Positions 18,496 to 27,248 of a stretch of DNA of 64,000 nt are shown here, in pieces; positions within the stretch are counted from its first letter, which is position 1, and the number at the start of each line of letters is the position of its first letter. The notes beneath the pieces are model-generated. The model saw nothing but the letters and a program-made list of their open reading frames with translations. It did not search any database and was not told where the DNA came from. The stretch is from Enhydrobacter aerosaccus (GTDB taxonomy: Bacteria; Pseudomonadota; Alphaproteobacteria; Reyranellales; Reyranellaceae): NCBI RefSeq assembly GCF_900167455.1, contig NZ_FUWJ01000001.1, forward strand, positions 1,364,001 through 1,428,000, in the 5' to 3' direction. A program made the translations under genes and the position numbers.

Positions 18496-19380
18496 TCAGG
18501 CGGCGATCCGGTCGGACAGCAGTCCGACCGCCAGGGCGAAAAAGTCGGACTGGTTCCAGCGCAGGATGACGCGAAAATTCTCGGTGGTTCGGTAGACCGG
18601 TCCCCCTGCTCCGCCGGGCTTGACCAGCCGCTCTCCCTTCCGTGGAGCTGTGGACGAATCCGCCTCTTCGCCCCAGCCAAGGCCCGGTCGCCAACCGGCC
18701 CGATGGAGATAATTCACAGTCGAGGCAAAGACGTCGGCTTTGCTCTTCCAGATGTCAAAACGGCCGTCCCCGTCACCGTCGGCCGCGTAGGCAAGAAAAG
18801 TGGTGGGTATGAACTGACATTGGCCCATCGCCCCGGCCCACGAGCCCTTCATCTCGTGGAGGGGCACGTGTCGTTGAGACAGTATCTTCAGAGTCGCGAT
18901 GAGCTGGCTACGGAAGAACGAAGCCCTGAAGCCATTGAAGGCCAAGGTCGCCAAGGCCGGCGCGACTTCGAAATCGCCGAGATGGGCGCCGTATTTGCTT
19001 TCGATGCCCCAAAGAGCCATGACGACCGAGCTCGGTATGCCGACGGGTGCCGCGAATCGGTCGACCAGAGCGCGATTCTCCTTGAGCATCGTTCGGCCCT
19101 TGGCGACCCGTTCCGCGGATACGACGACGTCGAGATATTGGTCGAACGTCATCTTGAACTCAGGCTGGTTGCGGGCGAGCTCGAGAACCTTCGGAAGCTG
19201 TTCGATCGAGCCAAGCGCCGCATCGGCGGTGCCGCTGTCAACGCCCGCGCGGAGGGCATCCGCACGCACGCCTTGAAGCCATGCAGCGAATTTGCTGTCG
19301 GTCGTCTGCGCCATTACCGGTGCCGCGCCCAGCGCCAGCATCGCGCACAGGGAACGGCGGCCGATCAGAGGGGAAAACAT
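18496..19380 (-). CDS. Lytic murein transglycosylase, MltB/SltB type
   Basis: This enzyme cleaves the MurNAc-GlcNAc bond to form anhydro-muropeptides. The 294-aa protein has a signal peptide (MFSPLIGRRSLCAMLALGAAPVMA), the SLT_2 domain with catalytic Glu in ALWGIESKYG, and the family segments GAMGQCQFIPTTFLAYAADGDG and RFDIWKSKADVFASTVNYLHRAGW. It lacks a C-terminal PG-binding domain. GGAGG lies 10 bases before the ATG. It is the first gene of the minus-strand cell-wall cluster; a palindrome lies about 44 bases upstream. Confidence 0.93.
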   Translation of the reverse strand: MFSPLIGRRSLCAMLALGAAPVMAQTTDSKFAAWLQGVRADALRAGVDSGTADAALGSIEQLPKVLELARNQPEFKMTFDQYLDVVVSAERVAKGRTMLKENRALVDRFAAPVGIPSSVVMALWGIESKYGAHLGDFEVAPALATLAFNGFRASFFRSQLIATLKILSQRHVPLHEMKGSWAGAMGQCQFIPTTFLAYAADGDGDGRFDIWKSKADVFASTVNYLHRAGWRPGLGWGEEADSSTAPRKGERLVKPGGAGGPVYRTTENFRVILRWNQSDFFALAVGLLSDRIAA

Positions 19381-19423
19381 TCGGCCTTATCCTCCGATTC
19401 TGAGCGAAGGAATTTCTTTATGG

Positions 19424-19439
19424 TGCAGTAAATACTGCA
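19424..19439. promoter_or_regulatory. Palindrome upstream of the mltB-like gene
   Basis: TGCAGTA and TACTGCA flank a two-base AA spacer (7-2-7). The site lies 44-59 bases before the transglycosylase start, where a transcription factor dimer could act. No T-tract follows, so a terminator is unlikely. The regulator is unknown. Confidence 0.35.
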
Positions 19440-19545
19440 AGACCGTCCGCGACGCCAGAGGTGGGCAATCGCCAGAACAGGCGTCCGCAGACCGATTGCC
19501 GGTTTGTTCCGCGCACGAGGAATGGTAAGCAGCCGCGGTCTGTTG

Positions 19546-19635
19546 GGATGGGTGGCCGAGCGGTTTAAGGCACCGGTCTTGAAAACCGGCGTGGGTTCAC
19601 GCCCACCGTGGGTTCGAATCCCACCCCATCCGCCA
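19546..19635 (+). tRNA. tRNA-Ser (anticodon TGA)
   Basis: A complete class II tRNA is present: acceptor stem GGATGGG/CCCATCC, D-arm with GGCCGAGCGGTTTAAGGC, anticodon stem CCGGT/ACCGG with loop CTTGAAA giving anticodon TGA at 19580-19582, a long variable arm (GTGGGTTCACGCCCAC region), T-arm GTGGG-TTCGAAT-CCCAC, discriminator G and encoded CCA at 19633-19635. The long variable arm and the G discriminator identify serine. Confidence 0.97.
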
Positions 19636-19718
19636 TCAGCAACGCCACTTGGTCATGCCATCGCGCTCGAACTCGCGGTCGCGGCTCTGGTCGCCATGGC
19701 AACCACCGAGGATTCCTC

Positions 19719-20276
19719 ATGGACCGCTTTGTTGTCATTTCCGGATGTTCCGGAGGGGGCAAATCCACATTGCTGACCGAGCTTGGCCGCCGCGGATATT
19801 CCGTGGTCGAGGAGCCGGGCCGCCGCATTGTCGCACAAGAACTTGCCACCGACGGGGACGCCCTCCCCTGGAAGGACGGCAGCGCTTTTGCCCGTCGAGC
19901 GCTCGACATGGCGCTGGTCGACTATCGCGCAGCGCATTACGGGAAAGGTTGGGTATTCTTCGACAGAGGGCTGATCGATGCTGCGGCCGCGCTGCAACAC
20001 TCTACAGGAGAGCAAGCGTTGCAGCGGTTCGGCCAAGTTCATCGCTATAACAGGACCGTGTTCCTCGTGCCGCCGTGGCCAGAACTCTACACACAAGACC
20101 AGGAACGCCAGCACGATTTTGCGGCTGCCGTCGCTGAATACGAGCGACTGCTCGAGGCCTATCCCGCTGTCGGCTATGACCTCGTCATCCTGCCCAAGCT
20201 GACCGTCGCAGAACGCGCGGATTTTCTCCTCGCGTGCCTGAAGCAGCAGGGTTCGCAACTCGGGCGGATCAGTTGA
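19719..20276 (+). CDS. P-loop ATPase of the AAA_28 type
   Basis: The 185-aa product is a small predicted ATP/GTP-binding protein. It has a Walker A motif ISGCSGGGKSTLL at the N-terminus, followed by EEPGRRIVAQE, a family-typical basic segment, and FFDRGLIDAAAAL as a Walker B/lid-like region. Such AAA_28 proteins resemble nucleotide or metabolite kinases; the substrate is unknown. ATG 19719 gives the usual start a few residues before the P-loop. It follows tRNA-Ser by 83 bases and overlaps the TPR gene tail-to-tail by 8 bases. Confidence 0.82.
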   Translation: MDRFVVISGCSGGGKSTLLTELGRRGYSVVEEPGRRIVAQELATDGDALPWKDGSAFARRALDMALVDYRAAHYGKGWVFFDRGLIDAAAALQHSTGEQALQRFGQVHRYNRTVFLVPPWPELYTQDQERQHDFAAAVAEYERLLEAYPAVGYDLVILPKLTVAERADFLLACLKQQGSQLGRIS

Positions 20277-22794
20277 TGCCGAACTTGGTGAAGTCCTCCG
20301 CAATACTCGGCGACAGTTTGGTCGCCGCCGCCATATCGGCGTCGCCGCCCGACTTGTCGCCCCCCTTCAGCTTGGCGAGGCCGCGACCATACAATGCACG
20401 GGCGCGGTTCGGCTCCACCTGCAGCGACAGGTCGTATTCGGAGACTGCCTTCGCGAACTCGCCCAGCTTGAGGTAGATGAATGCCCGCGTATCGCGCGCA
20501 TCCAGGCTGGTCGGCTGCAGTTTCAACGCCTCGTCGCAATCGGCAATCGCATCCCGAAGGTCATGTCCAACGACAGCGCGCGTAAGGCAGCGATTGTTGT
20601 AGGCCACGGCCAGGTTCGGGTTGAATTTGATCGCCTCGCTGTAATCGGCGATCGCCTTCTCGTACTGGCCTTTCGCGAAATAGGAATAGCCACGATTGTA
20701 ATAGGCGCCGGCAGCGGTCGGCACGAGCTTGATCACCTCGTCCAGGTCGGCAATCGCCTTGTCGTGCTGGCCCAACTGCGCATAGATCGCAGCCCGATTG
20801 AGGTAGGCTTCCGGCGCCTTCGGATCCAGGCGAATGGCTGCGCTGAAATCGGTCAGCGCCCGGTCGACACTACCACGCAGCGAATAGACGACTCCGCGAT
20901 AATAGTAGGCCTTGGCAAATTCCGGCGACAGTTCGATCGCCCGATTGAGGTCCGCCAAGCCTTTGTCGAACTCGCCGGCGGCTGCATAGGCCACGCCGCG
21001 ATGCATGAGCGCGTTGATGTTGTCCGGGCCGAGCTTCAGGGCTGCCGTGAAATCGGCTACCGCGGCGTCGTAATCGCCGCGGCGCGTATACTCGATAATT
21101 CCGCGGTTGAGATACGACGTGATGTACTTCGGATCGAGCTCGATCGACTTCGTATAGTCGGCGTAGGCATGGTCCGGTTCGTTCAAGGCGTGATAAGCGA
21201 AGCCTCGCTGGAAAAAGGCGAAGGCATAAGCCGGATCGAGTCGGATGCCTTCGTCCAGATCCGCGATAGCGCGCTTGTAGTCCTGCCGGATCAGGTACAC
21301 GCCGCCACGAGACACGAACACCCGTGCTTCGGTGGGATTGAGGCGGATCGACTCGTTGAAGTCCGCCAGCGCGAGATCGTATTCGCCCTTGGCCATATAG
21401 GCGGTGCCGCGTTGATAGCGCGCGTTGGCGACCTGCGCCCAGTGCCGCACTGCCTCCGGGTCCTTGGAGCCGAACTGGAGGACGTCACCCGTCAAGAGGC
21501 CAAGACGCAGGGCCTCGCTGAAGTCGGCGATTGCCTTGTCCGGATCGCCCTTCTCGCGCCAGGAGATGCCGCGGTTGATGAGCGCGTTGACTTCCTTCGG
21601 ATTGATCTTGAGGGCGTCCGTGAAGTCATTGATCGCGAGATCGTATTGGCCTTTCTTCGAGTAGTAGACGATGCCGCGGTTGACCAGCGGATTGACGTCG
21701 AGCGGATTGATGCGGTGCGCCTCGCTGTAATCCGCAATCGCGTTGTCGGGCTCGTTCACCGAATGATAGGCGATACCGCGATGGAGGTAGGTGTATTCGT
21801 CGCCGGGCGCCAGTCGAATAGCGTCCGTGAAGTCGGCAATGGCCGGCTTGAACTCCTCCTTGTACATGTAGGCGGAGGCTCGGCCGACATAATGAGCTGC
21901 TGCCGTCGGATTGAATCGGATTGCCGTGGTGAAATCGGCTATCGCTTTGTCGAGCACGGGAATCGATTGCTTCGGATCCTTGCCGGCCTTGTCCAGGTAG
22001 GCAAGACCACGCTGGTAATAGGCATCGGCCAGCTGGGTTGCGGTCTGGACACCCTGGAGGTAAGCCGCGTTCAATTGTGTTCCGGGCGGAATCTCATTGG
22101 CCGGCCGGACCGGTGATGGATTCGCCGGAAGGCAGCCGATTGCGGTGGTGAAATCCGAGATCGCCTGGTCGAGATTGCCCTTCCGCTTGTAGACCAGCCC
22201 GCGATTGATCCACGCGCTCACTTCGCAACGATTGAGCTTTATGGCCGAATTGAAATCGGCGATGGCGCCTTCGTTGTTGTCCTTCTTTGTGTAGAGAACG
22301 ATGCCGCGATTGACATAGGCATAGGTTTCGTTCGGCGCGAGCCGGATGGCATCGCTGTAATCGACGATCGCCTGATCGGCGTCTCCCATGGTGTGATAGA
22401 TCAGGCCACGCTGGAACAGGATGGGCGCACTCGGCGCCGACACACGGATCACGTCGGTGAACAGTCTGAGCGACTGCTTGTAATCACTCTGCGCGCTCTT
22501 CTGGTCCCCGACCGCGGCCGATGCAGTCGCCCGACTGTAGTAGGCGAGCGCGAGCGGGATGCCGGTCAGCCCACCGCTTTGGATCGCGTCGGTGCAAATA
22601 CTGATCTTTTCCTGCGGCTGAAGTCCGTATCCCGAATAGCAGAGATCTGCCTTCGACGGAGGTGCAGCATTCGAAGCGGGTGCCGCCGGCTGAGCCGGTT
22701 GCTGGGATTGTGCACGGACGCTCGGCAGTCCGCCCAAGAACAGCGCCACCGCGCACGTGGCGAGCCGGATAGTCGAGCATCTCATCGTTAGCAT
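20269..22794 (-). CDS. Secreted tetratricopeptide-repeat protein (about 18 TPRs)
   Basis: The 841-aa product has a signal peptide (IRLATCAVALFLGGLPSVRA), a short Gln/Pro/Ala linker, and then almost nothing but TPR units of the form AIADFTDAIRLAPGDEYTYLHRG; I count about 18, from near residue 100 to the C-terminus, with one interrupted unit around 220-260. TPR solenoids bind proteins, so a periplasmic scaffold role is likely, but no partner is evident. The start at 22794 is chosen for GAGAAGG just upstream; a further Met at 22854 adds an implausible leader. Family members are often annotated only as TPR proteins. Confidence 0.9.
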   Translation of the reverse strand: MLTMRCSTIRLATCAVALFLGGLPSVRAQSQQPAQPAAPASNAAPPSKADLCYSGYGLQPQEKISICTDAIQSGGLTGIPLALAYYSRATASAAVGDQKSAQSDYKQSLRLFTDVIRVSAPSAPILFQRGLIYHTMGDADQAIVDYSDAIRLAPNETYAYVNRGIVLYTKKDNNEGAIADFNSAIKLNRCEVSAWINRGLVYKRKGNLDQAISDFTTAIGCLPANPSPVRPANEIPPGTQLNAAYLQGVQTATQLADAYYQRGLAYLDKAGKDPKQSIPVLDKAIADFTTAIRFNPTAAAHYVGRASAYMYKEEFKPAIADFTDAIRLAPGDEYTYLHRGIAYHSVNEPDNAIADYSEAHRINPLDVNPLVNRGIVYYSKKGQYDLAINDFTDALKINPKEVNALINRGISWREKGDPDKAIADFSEALRLGLLTGDVLQFGSKDPEAVRHWAQVANARYQRGTAYMAKGEYDLALADFNESIRLNPTEARVFVSRGGVYLIRQDYKRAIADLDEGIRLDPAYAFAFFQRGFAYHALNEPDHAYADYTKSIELDPKYITSYLNRGIIEYTRRGDYDAAVADFTAALKLGPDNINALMHRGVAYAAAGEFDKGLADLNRAIELSPEFAKAYYYRGVVYSLRGSVDRALTDFSAAIRLDPKAPEAYLNRAAIYAQLGQHDKAIADLDEVIKLVPTAAGAYYNRGYSYFAKGQYEKAIADYSEAIKFNPNLAVAYNNRCLTRAVVGHDLRDAIADCDEALKLQPTSLDARDTRAFIYLKLGEFAKAVSEYDLSLQVEPNRARALYGRGLAKLKGGDKSGGDADMAAATKLSPSIAEDFTKFGIN

Positions 22795-22873
22795 GGCCTT
22801 CTCGCGACAACAGTCCCCAGCATACCCACCGCCCCACCGGCAAAGCGGCTTCATACCACTTACACCTGTAGGA

Positions 22874-22903
22874 TGTATAAAAATTCCACTGCCACTGCGA
22901 CAA
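22874..22903 (-). promoter_or_regulatory. Putative promoter of the TPR gene
   Basis: On the minus strand TTGTCG (22903-22898) and TATACA (22879-22874) are spaced by 18 bases, 80 bases before the TPR start codon. This is the best sigma-70-like match in the divergent 254-base gap 22795-23048; nothing else of note is seen there. Confidence 0.4.
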
Positions 22904-23048
22904 TCTTAAGGCATGAAATAGGTCGGATTTTGCAGCATTAACTGTGGTTAGGCGCCCTTCCGACACTGGAAATCGCGACCGCGTCCGCTTCACGAGGAAA
23001 TCGATACCGGCCCTAACTCGCCATCTACTGCCTGTGTAGACTGACGTC

Positions 23049-24686
23049 ATGCAGACCCTGACCACCGCCCAGGCCGTCGTATCGATGCTGGAACTGAACG
23101 GCATCGACACCCTCTTTTGTCTCCCCGGTGTCCAGAATGACGCCTTTTTCGACGCACTCTACGATCGCACCAACGCGATAAGACCGATTCACACACGGCA
23201 CGAGCAGGCCTGTGCTTACATGGCTTTGGGGTACGCCATGGCCACCGGCGGTCCTTCTGCGTATGTCGTGGTTCCAGGGCCGGGCTTTCTCAATACGACG
23301 GCAGCACTCTCGACCGCCTACGCTGTGAATGCGCCTGTGCTCGCCCTCACCGGCCAGATTCAGCAATCAATGATCGGCCGCAATGTGGGGTTACTGCACG
23401 AGCTGCCCGATCAACTCGCCATTATGCGTGGGCTGACCAAGTGGGCCGACCGCGTCACGTCGCCAGCATCCGCCCCAGCGCTCATGAACGAGGCCTTCCG
23501 GCGATTGCTCTCCGGACGGCGCCGGCCGGTGGCGCTCGAATGCGCGATGGATACCTGGGCCCGTAAAGCCCCCGTGGAACTGCCGTCGACGCCGGCGGGC
23601 CGCGATCCCTGCCCCGTCGATGAAGAGGCGATCGATAAGGCCGCCAGGCTCCTGGGTGCCGCCAAGCGCCCCCTCATCGTCGTTGGAGGCGGAGCGCAGG
23701 AGGCTGGCCATTTCGTTCAAGAGATTGCCGAGATGCTCGATGCGCCGGTGATGACAGGCCGCATGGGCCAAGGCGTGATCGACGGGCGGCATCGACTGTC
23801 CGTGACGGCATTCGCCGGCTACCGCTTCTGGGCCGAAGCGGACGTTGTCCTTGCCGTTGGCACCCGCTTGCAGCCACAGCAGATGAATTGGGGCCTCGAC
23901 GACGACCTCAAGGTCATCCGGATCGATATCGACGGTGAGGAACTCGATCGCCACCGAAAGCCGGAAATCGGCATCATCGGCGACGCGGCCGCAACGCTGA
24001 AAGTACTGGCCGCCCGGCTCGCCCTTCACAACGCCAAGCGCAATGGTCGAGCGGAGGCTGTCGCCGAGATCAAGGCGGCGGCGACGAAGACGGTGCGGGA
24101 AACGCTCGCGCCACAAATATCCTACCTCGACGCGATCCGCGCGGCGCTGCCGGAAGATGGTATCCTCGTCGATGAACTTACACAGATGGGCTATGCCGCC
24201 CGTCTGGCCTATCCGACCTACAAGCCGCGGACCTTCCTCTCGCCCGGTTACCAAGGCACGCTCGGATGGGGGTATGCGACGTCGCTTGGAGCGAAGGTCG
24301 CCAAGCCAGATGTTCCCGTCGTATCGATCAGCGGTGATGGCGGGTTTCTGTTCACTGCCATGGAGATGTCCACGGCGGCACAGAACGACATTGGTGTCGT
24401 GGCGATCGTCTTCAGCGACGGTGCCTATGGCAACGTCAGGCGCATCCAGCAACAATCCTACAACAATCGGACCATTGCCACGGATCTGCACAATCCGGAT
24501 TTCGTCAAGCTTGCGGAAAGCTTCGGCGTTGCTGCAGAGCGGGTGAGCTCACCTGCGGAACTGCGAGCCGCGCTTTCGCGCAGAATTGCCAACGGGAAAC
24601 CGGCCCTGATCCACTGTCCCGTTGGATCATTGCCCGATCCCTGGTCGCTCGTTGCCTTGCCACGGGCTCGCCCGCGTAGAGCGTAG
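23049..24686 (+). CDS. Thiamine-pyrophosphate enzyme, acetolactate-synthase (IlvB)-like
   Basis: This 545-aa ThDP-dependent enzyme has the three-domain architecture of acetolactate synthase/benzoylformate decarboxylase relatives. It shows the N-terminal Pyr domain with catalytic Glu in TRHEQACAYMALGYA, a central domain, and a C-terminal PP domain with the ThDP/Mg motif starting GDGGFLF and ending DGAYGN. No small subunit gene is adjacent, so biosynthetic acetolactate synthase is unlikely; a catabolic carboligase or decarboxylase is more probable, with substrate unknown. It is transcribed away from the TPR gene and converges with the CYTH gene. Confidence 0.88.
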   Translation: MQTLTTAQAVVSMLELNGIDTLFCLPGVQNDAFFDALYDRTNAIRPIHTRHEQACAYMALGYAMATGGPSAYVVVPGPGFLNTTAALSTAYAVNAPVLALTGQIQQSMIGRNVGLLHELPDQLAIMRGLTKWADRVTSPASAPALMNEAFRRLLSGRRRPVALECAMDTWARKAPVELPSTPAGRDPCPVDEEAIDKAARLLGAAKRPLIVVGGGAQEAGHFVQEIAEMLDAPVMTGRMGQGVIDGRHRLSVTAFAGYRFWAEADVVLAVGTRLQPQQMNWGLDDDLKVIRIDIDGEELDRHRKPEIGIIGDAAATLKVLAARLALHNAKRNGRAEAVAEIKAAATKTVRETLAPQISYLDAIRAALPEDGILVDELTQMGYAARLAYPTYKPRTFLSPGYQGTLGWGYATSLGAKVAKPDVPVVSISGDGGFLFTAMEMSTAAQNDIGVVAIVFSDGAYGNVRRIQQQSYNNRTIATDLHNPDFVKLAESFGVAAERVSSPAELRAALSRRIANGKPALIHCPVGSLPDPWSLVALPRARPRRA

Positions 24687-24691
24687 AGCGC

Positions 24692-25231
24692 CTACTCGAC
24701 TGCGCCTCTCAACCGGATATCGGACAGGAGGCGTTCGGCGTGCGTCTGATCGGCTAATCTCTTGGAGGCGAAGCGTGGGTCCCCCTGGGGCACAAGTCCC
24801 AGAGAACGGACGGCGAGGTTGGCTGGAAGGGCTGGCGGTACCGTCTGGGCTTCGGGCATTTCTACCTCGGCAAGCGCGAAGTATGTGCGCTCACCGTCAG
24901 CTTTGAAGAAATCGATGTCCCAGTGATACGGGCCATCATCCCAGGAGTATCGGACTTTTCGCAGCATCTGGTGTCCCACACTCCATAGCCGTTCGAAATC
25001 GTCCTCGAGGATCTCTGTCTCGATCTCGACGACTCGTCCGCGGACAGTGCGTTTATAGGTGAATATGAATTGTGTGCCGCTGCCGGCCACGATCGATCGA
25101 ACGCGCAGGCCCGTGACATCAAGATAGGCTTGCCGAATGATGCTCCGAGTTACTCCCGGTGTTCGCGACAACAGGTTTTCGAGTTCGTTCTCCGTCTCGA
25201 GAACGAATTTCCGCTCGTTTTCAATGGGCAT
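24692..25231 (-). CDS. CYTH-domain protein (inorganic triphosphatase-like)
   Basis: The 179-aa product begins with the CYTH hallmark ENERKF (ExExK) at residues 4-9. Charged strands such as FTYKRTVRGRVVEIETEI and DIDFF follow, forming the triphosphate tunnel of CYTH enzymes, which hydrolyse tripolyphosphate or make cAMP. It has no CHAD domain. Most bacterial single-domain members are triphosphatases; the substrate here is unknown. It lies divergent from the D-threonine-aldolase-like gene with a 62-base gap. Confidence 0.85.
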   Translation of the reverse strand: MPIENERKFVLETENELENLLSRTPGVTRSIIRQAYLDVTGLRVRSIVAGSGTQFIFTYKRTVRGRVVEIETEILEDDFERLWSVGHQMLRKVRYSWDDGPYHWDIDFFKADGERTYFALAEVEMPEAQTVPPALPANLAVRSLGLVPQGDPRFASKRLADQTHAERLLSDIRLRGAVE

Positions 25232-25293
25232 GTGCGACCGACTATCCTTACCAGACTACAGCATTGTGCTCGGCTTTGAGCTAGAAAGTCCGG

Positions 25294-26433
25294 ATGCCAG
25301 TCCAGACGATCAACGACATTCCGACGCCCGCCCTTATTCTCGACCGGGCCATACTTCGCCGCAACCTGACGTCCATGAGCGATCGCCTCCGCCAGGCCGG
25401 TGTTGCGTTGCGACCTCATCTCAAGACTGCCAAGTCTGCCGTCGTCGGGCGGATGGCCGTTGAAGGGCACGACGGCCGGATCACGGTCTCTACGCTTGCG
25501 GAAGCGCGCTACTTTGCGCAGGCGGGCTTCAAGGACATCCTTTACGGCGTTGGTATTGTCCCCTCGAAGCTTCCAGCCGTCACCGAGTTGCGGCGCGAGG
25601 GCATCAACCTGCGCGTCGTGACGGACAATTTGCCCGTGGCGCGCGCGATTGCGGATGCCGCGGCGACAGGCAACGCGTTTTCCGTCTTTATCGAGATCGA
25701 CAGCGGCGGTGGCCGGGCCGGTTTGCCCTATCCTGATTTGCCCGGCTTGCTCGATATCGCGAAGGTCCTCCACTCGGCACCGAACGTGGAACTGGCGGGC
25801 GTGATGACGCATGCCGGCCATTCCTATCACGAGAGTACCGTCGAGGGCATTGCACGCGTGGCGGAGCAAGAACGTCAGGCCATTGTCGGTGCAGCCGAGA
25901 CATTGCGCGGTGCCGGCATTCCCTGCCCGATCGTCAGCGGGGGCTCGACGCCCACGGCGATCCATTCCCGCAATTTCACCGGCATCACGGAGATGCGTCC
26001 CGGCGTCTATATGTTCAACGATCTGGACCAGGAGTTCATCGGTTCCTGTGCAGCCGGAGATCTTGCGCTGTCGGTGCTGGCCACCGTGATCGGCCACTAT
26101 CCGCATCGCAATCAGATGCTCATCGACGCCGGAGCGCTCGCCCTGTCCAAGGACATCAGCGCACAGGAATTCCAGCCCAAGGTCGGCTTCGGCACGATCG
26201 CCGAAGCGCCAGCGAAGGCCATGGCGGTTGTCGCCTGCTCTCAGGAGCACGGCTTTGTCGAGGCTGATGCTCCCCTGCCCTACGACAGGTTGCCGATCGG
26301 TAGCCGCGTTCGCGTGTGGCCCAATCATGCCTGCATCACGGCAGCCGCCTATGATCGCTACTATGTCGTCGACAGCGACGTCGATGGCGGAAAGACCGTC
26401 GTCGACACCTACGACCGCATAAACGGCTGGTGA
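25294..26433 (+). CDS. D-threonine aldolase / D-serine dehydratase-like PLP enzyme
   Basis: This 379-aa enzyme belongs to the fold-type III (alanine-racemase-like) PLP family. It has the PLP lysine region ALRPHLKTAKS near residue 45, IEIDSGGGRAGL, THAGHSY and VSGGSTPT. The C-terminal metal site PNHACITAAAYDRYYVV carries the His and Cys ligands seen in D-serine dehydratases and D-threonine aldolases. It probably cleaves a D-3-hydroxy amino acid, giving glycine plus an aldehyde or a 2-oxoacid plus ammonia. Its stop abuts the convergent SDR gene. Confidence 0.88.
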   Translation: MPVQTINDIPTPALILDRAILRRNLTSMSDRLRQAGVALRPHLKTAKSAVVGRMAVEGHDGRITVSTLAEARYFAQAGFKDILYGVGIVPSKLPAVTELRREGINLRVVTDNLPVARAIADAAATGNAFSVFIEIDSGGGRAGLPYPDLPGLLDIAKVLHSAPNVELAGVMTHAGHSYHESTVEGIARVAEQERQAIVGAAETLRGAGIPCPIVSGGSTPTAIHSRNFTGITEMRPGVYMFNDLDQEFIGSCAAGDLALSVLATVIGHYPHRNQMLIDAGALALSKDISAQEFQPKVGFGTIAEAPAKAMAVVACSQEHGFVEADAPLPYDRLPIGSRVRVWPNHACITAAAYDRYYVVDSDVDGGKTVVDTYDRINGW

Positions 26434-27189
26434 TTACAGCGAATTGACCGTGTGCCCGCCATCGACGGTGAGCACGCTGCCGGTCATGAAGTCCCCCGCC
26501 TCCGAGGCCAGCAGCAATAGCGCACCATCGAGATGGTGCGGCTGGCCGATGCGACGCTGGGGAATACGCTCGATGAGCTTTTGCCCGCCAGGTGTCTTCC
26601 AGAAATCGCTGTTCATCTCGGTCTCAATATAGCCGGGGCAAATGGCATTGACCCGAACACGGTAGCGGGCCCACTCCATGGCCAGGGCCCGCGTCAGGTG
26701 AATCAACCCGGCTTTCGACGCGTTATAGGGTGCTACGTGGCCAATGGTCCGCAGGCCAAGGATCGAGGCAATGTTGACGATGCTGCCGGGCCGATTGTCT
26801 GCCACCCAACGCCTTGCCGCTCCCTGGGCCACAAGCCAGGCGCCCCGCAAATTGGTATCGACGACCGCATCCCAATCGTCCTCGGGCATCTGCAGGGCGG
26901 CCTTCACGATCGAAATACCGGCATTGTTGACGACAATGTCGAGTGGGCCCGCGGCGTCCAGTGCCGCGGCGACTGACGCGCCGGACTGGACGTCAAGGTC
27001 GACGGCTCTAGCGGCGACGCCTTTCTGCTCGAGTTCCGCCTGTAGAGATTGCAGTCGGTCCGCCCGGCGCGCAGCCAACACGACGGACGCGCCGGCCTCT
27101 CCCAGACATCTCGCGAAGTGCGCTCCGAGTCCCGACGAGGCGCCGGTGATCAAGGCGCTCTTGCCCTTCAGGTCGAATAACTTGGACAT
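26434..27189 (-). CDS. Short-chain dehydrogenase/reductase (SDR)
   Basis: This 251-aa classical SDR has the dinucleotide-binding TGASSGLG, the NNAG motif in VVNNAGISI, catalytic Ser in NIASILG and YNASK (YxxxK), plus the C-terminal MTGSVLTVDGGH. The substrate alcohol or carbonyl is not predictable. It is transcribed divergently from a second SDR with only 59 bases between them, which must hold both promoters; CGCCT/AGGCG arms with a TAT centre lie at 27215-27227. Confidence 0.93.
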   Translation of the reverse strand: MSKLFDLKGKSALITGASSGLGAHFARCLGEAGASVVLAARRADRLQSLQAELEQKGVAARAVDLDVQSGASVAAALDAAGPLDIVVNNAGISIVKAALQMPEDDWDAVVDTNLRGAWLVAQGAARRWVADNRPGSIVNIASILGLRTIGHVAPYNASKAGLIHLTRALAMEWARYRVRVNAICPGYIETEMNSDFWKTPGGQKLIERIPQRRIGQPHHLDGALLLLASEAGDFMTGSVLTVDGGHTVNSL

Positions 27190-27248
27190 CGCCGTAGCTC
27201 CCGCGTTTTATGCCCGCCTTATAGGCGAGCCTTTCGTGCGGAGGAACC

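Noticed and set aside
20500..22400. Regularly repeated DNA resembling a repeat array or CRISPR
   Set aside because: The periodicity is that of TPR coding units of about 102 bases; there are no identical repeats with unique spacers.
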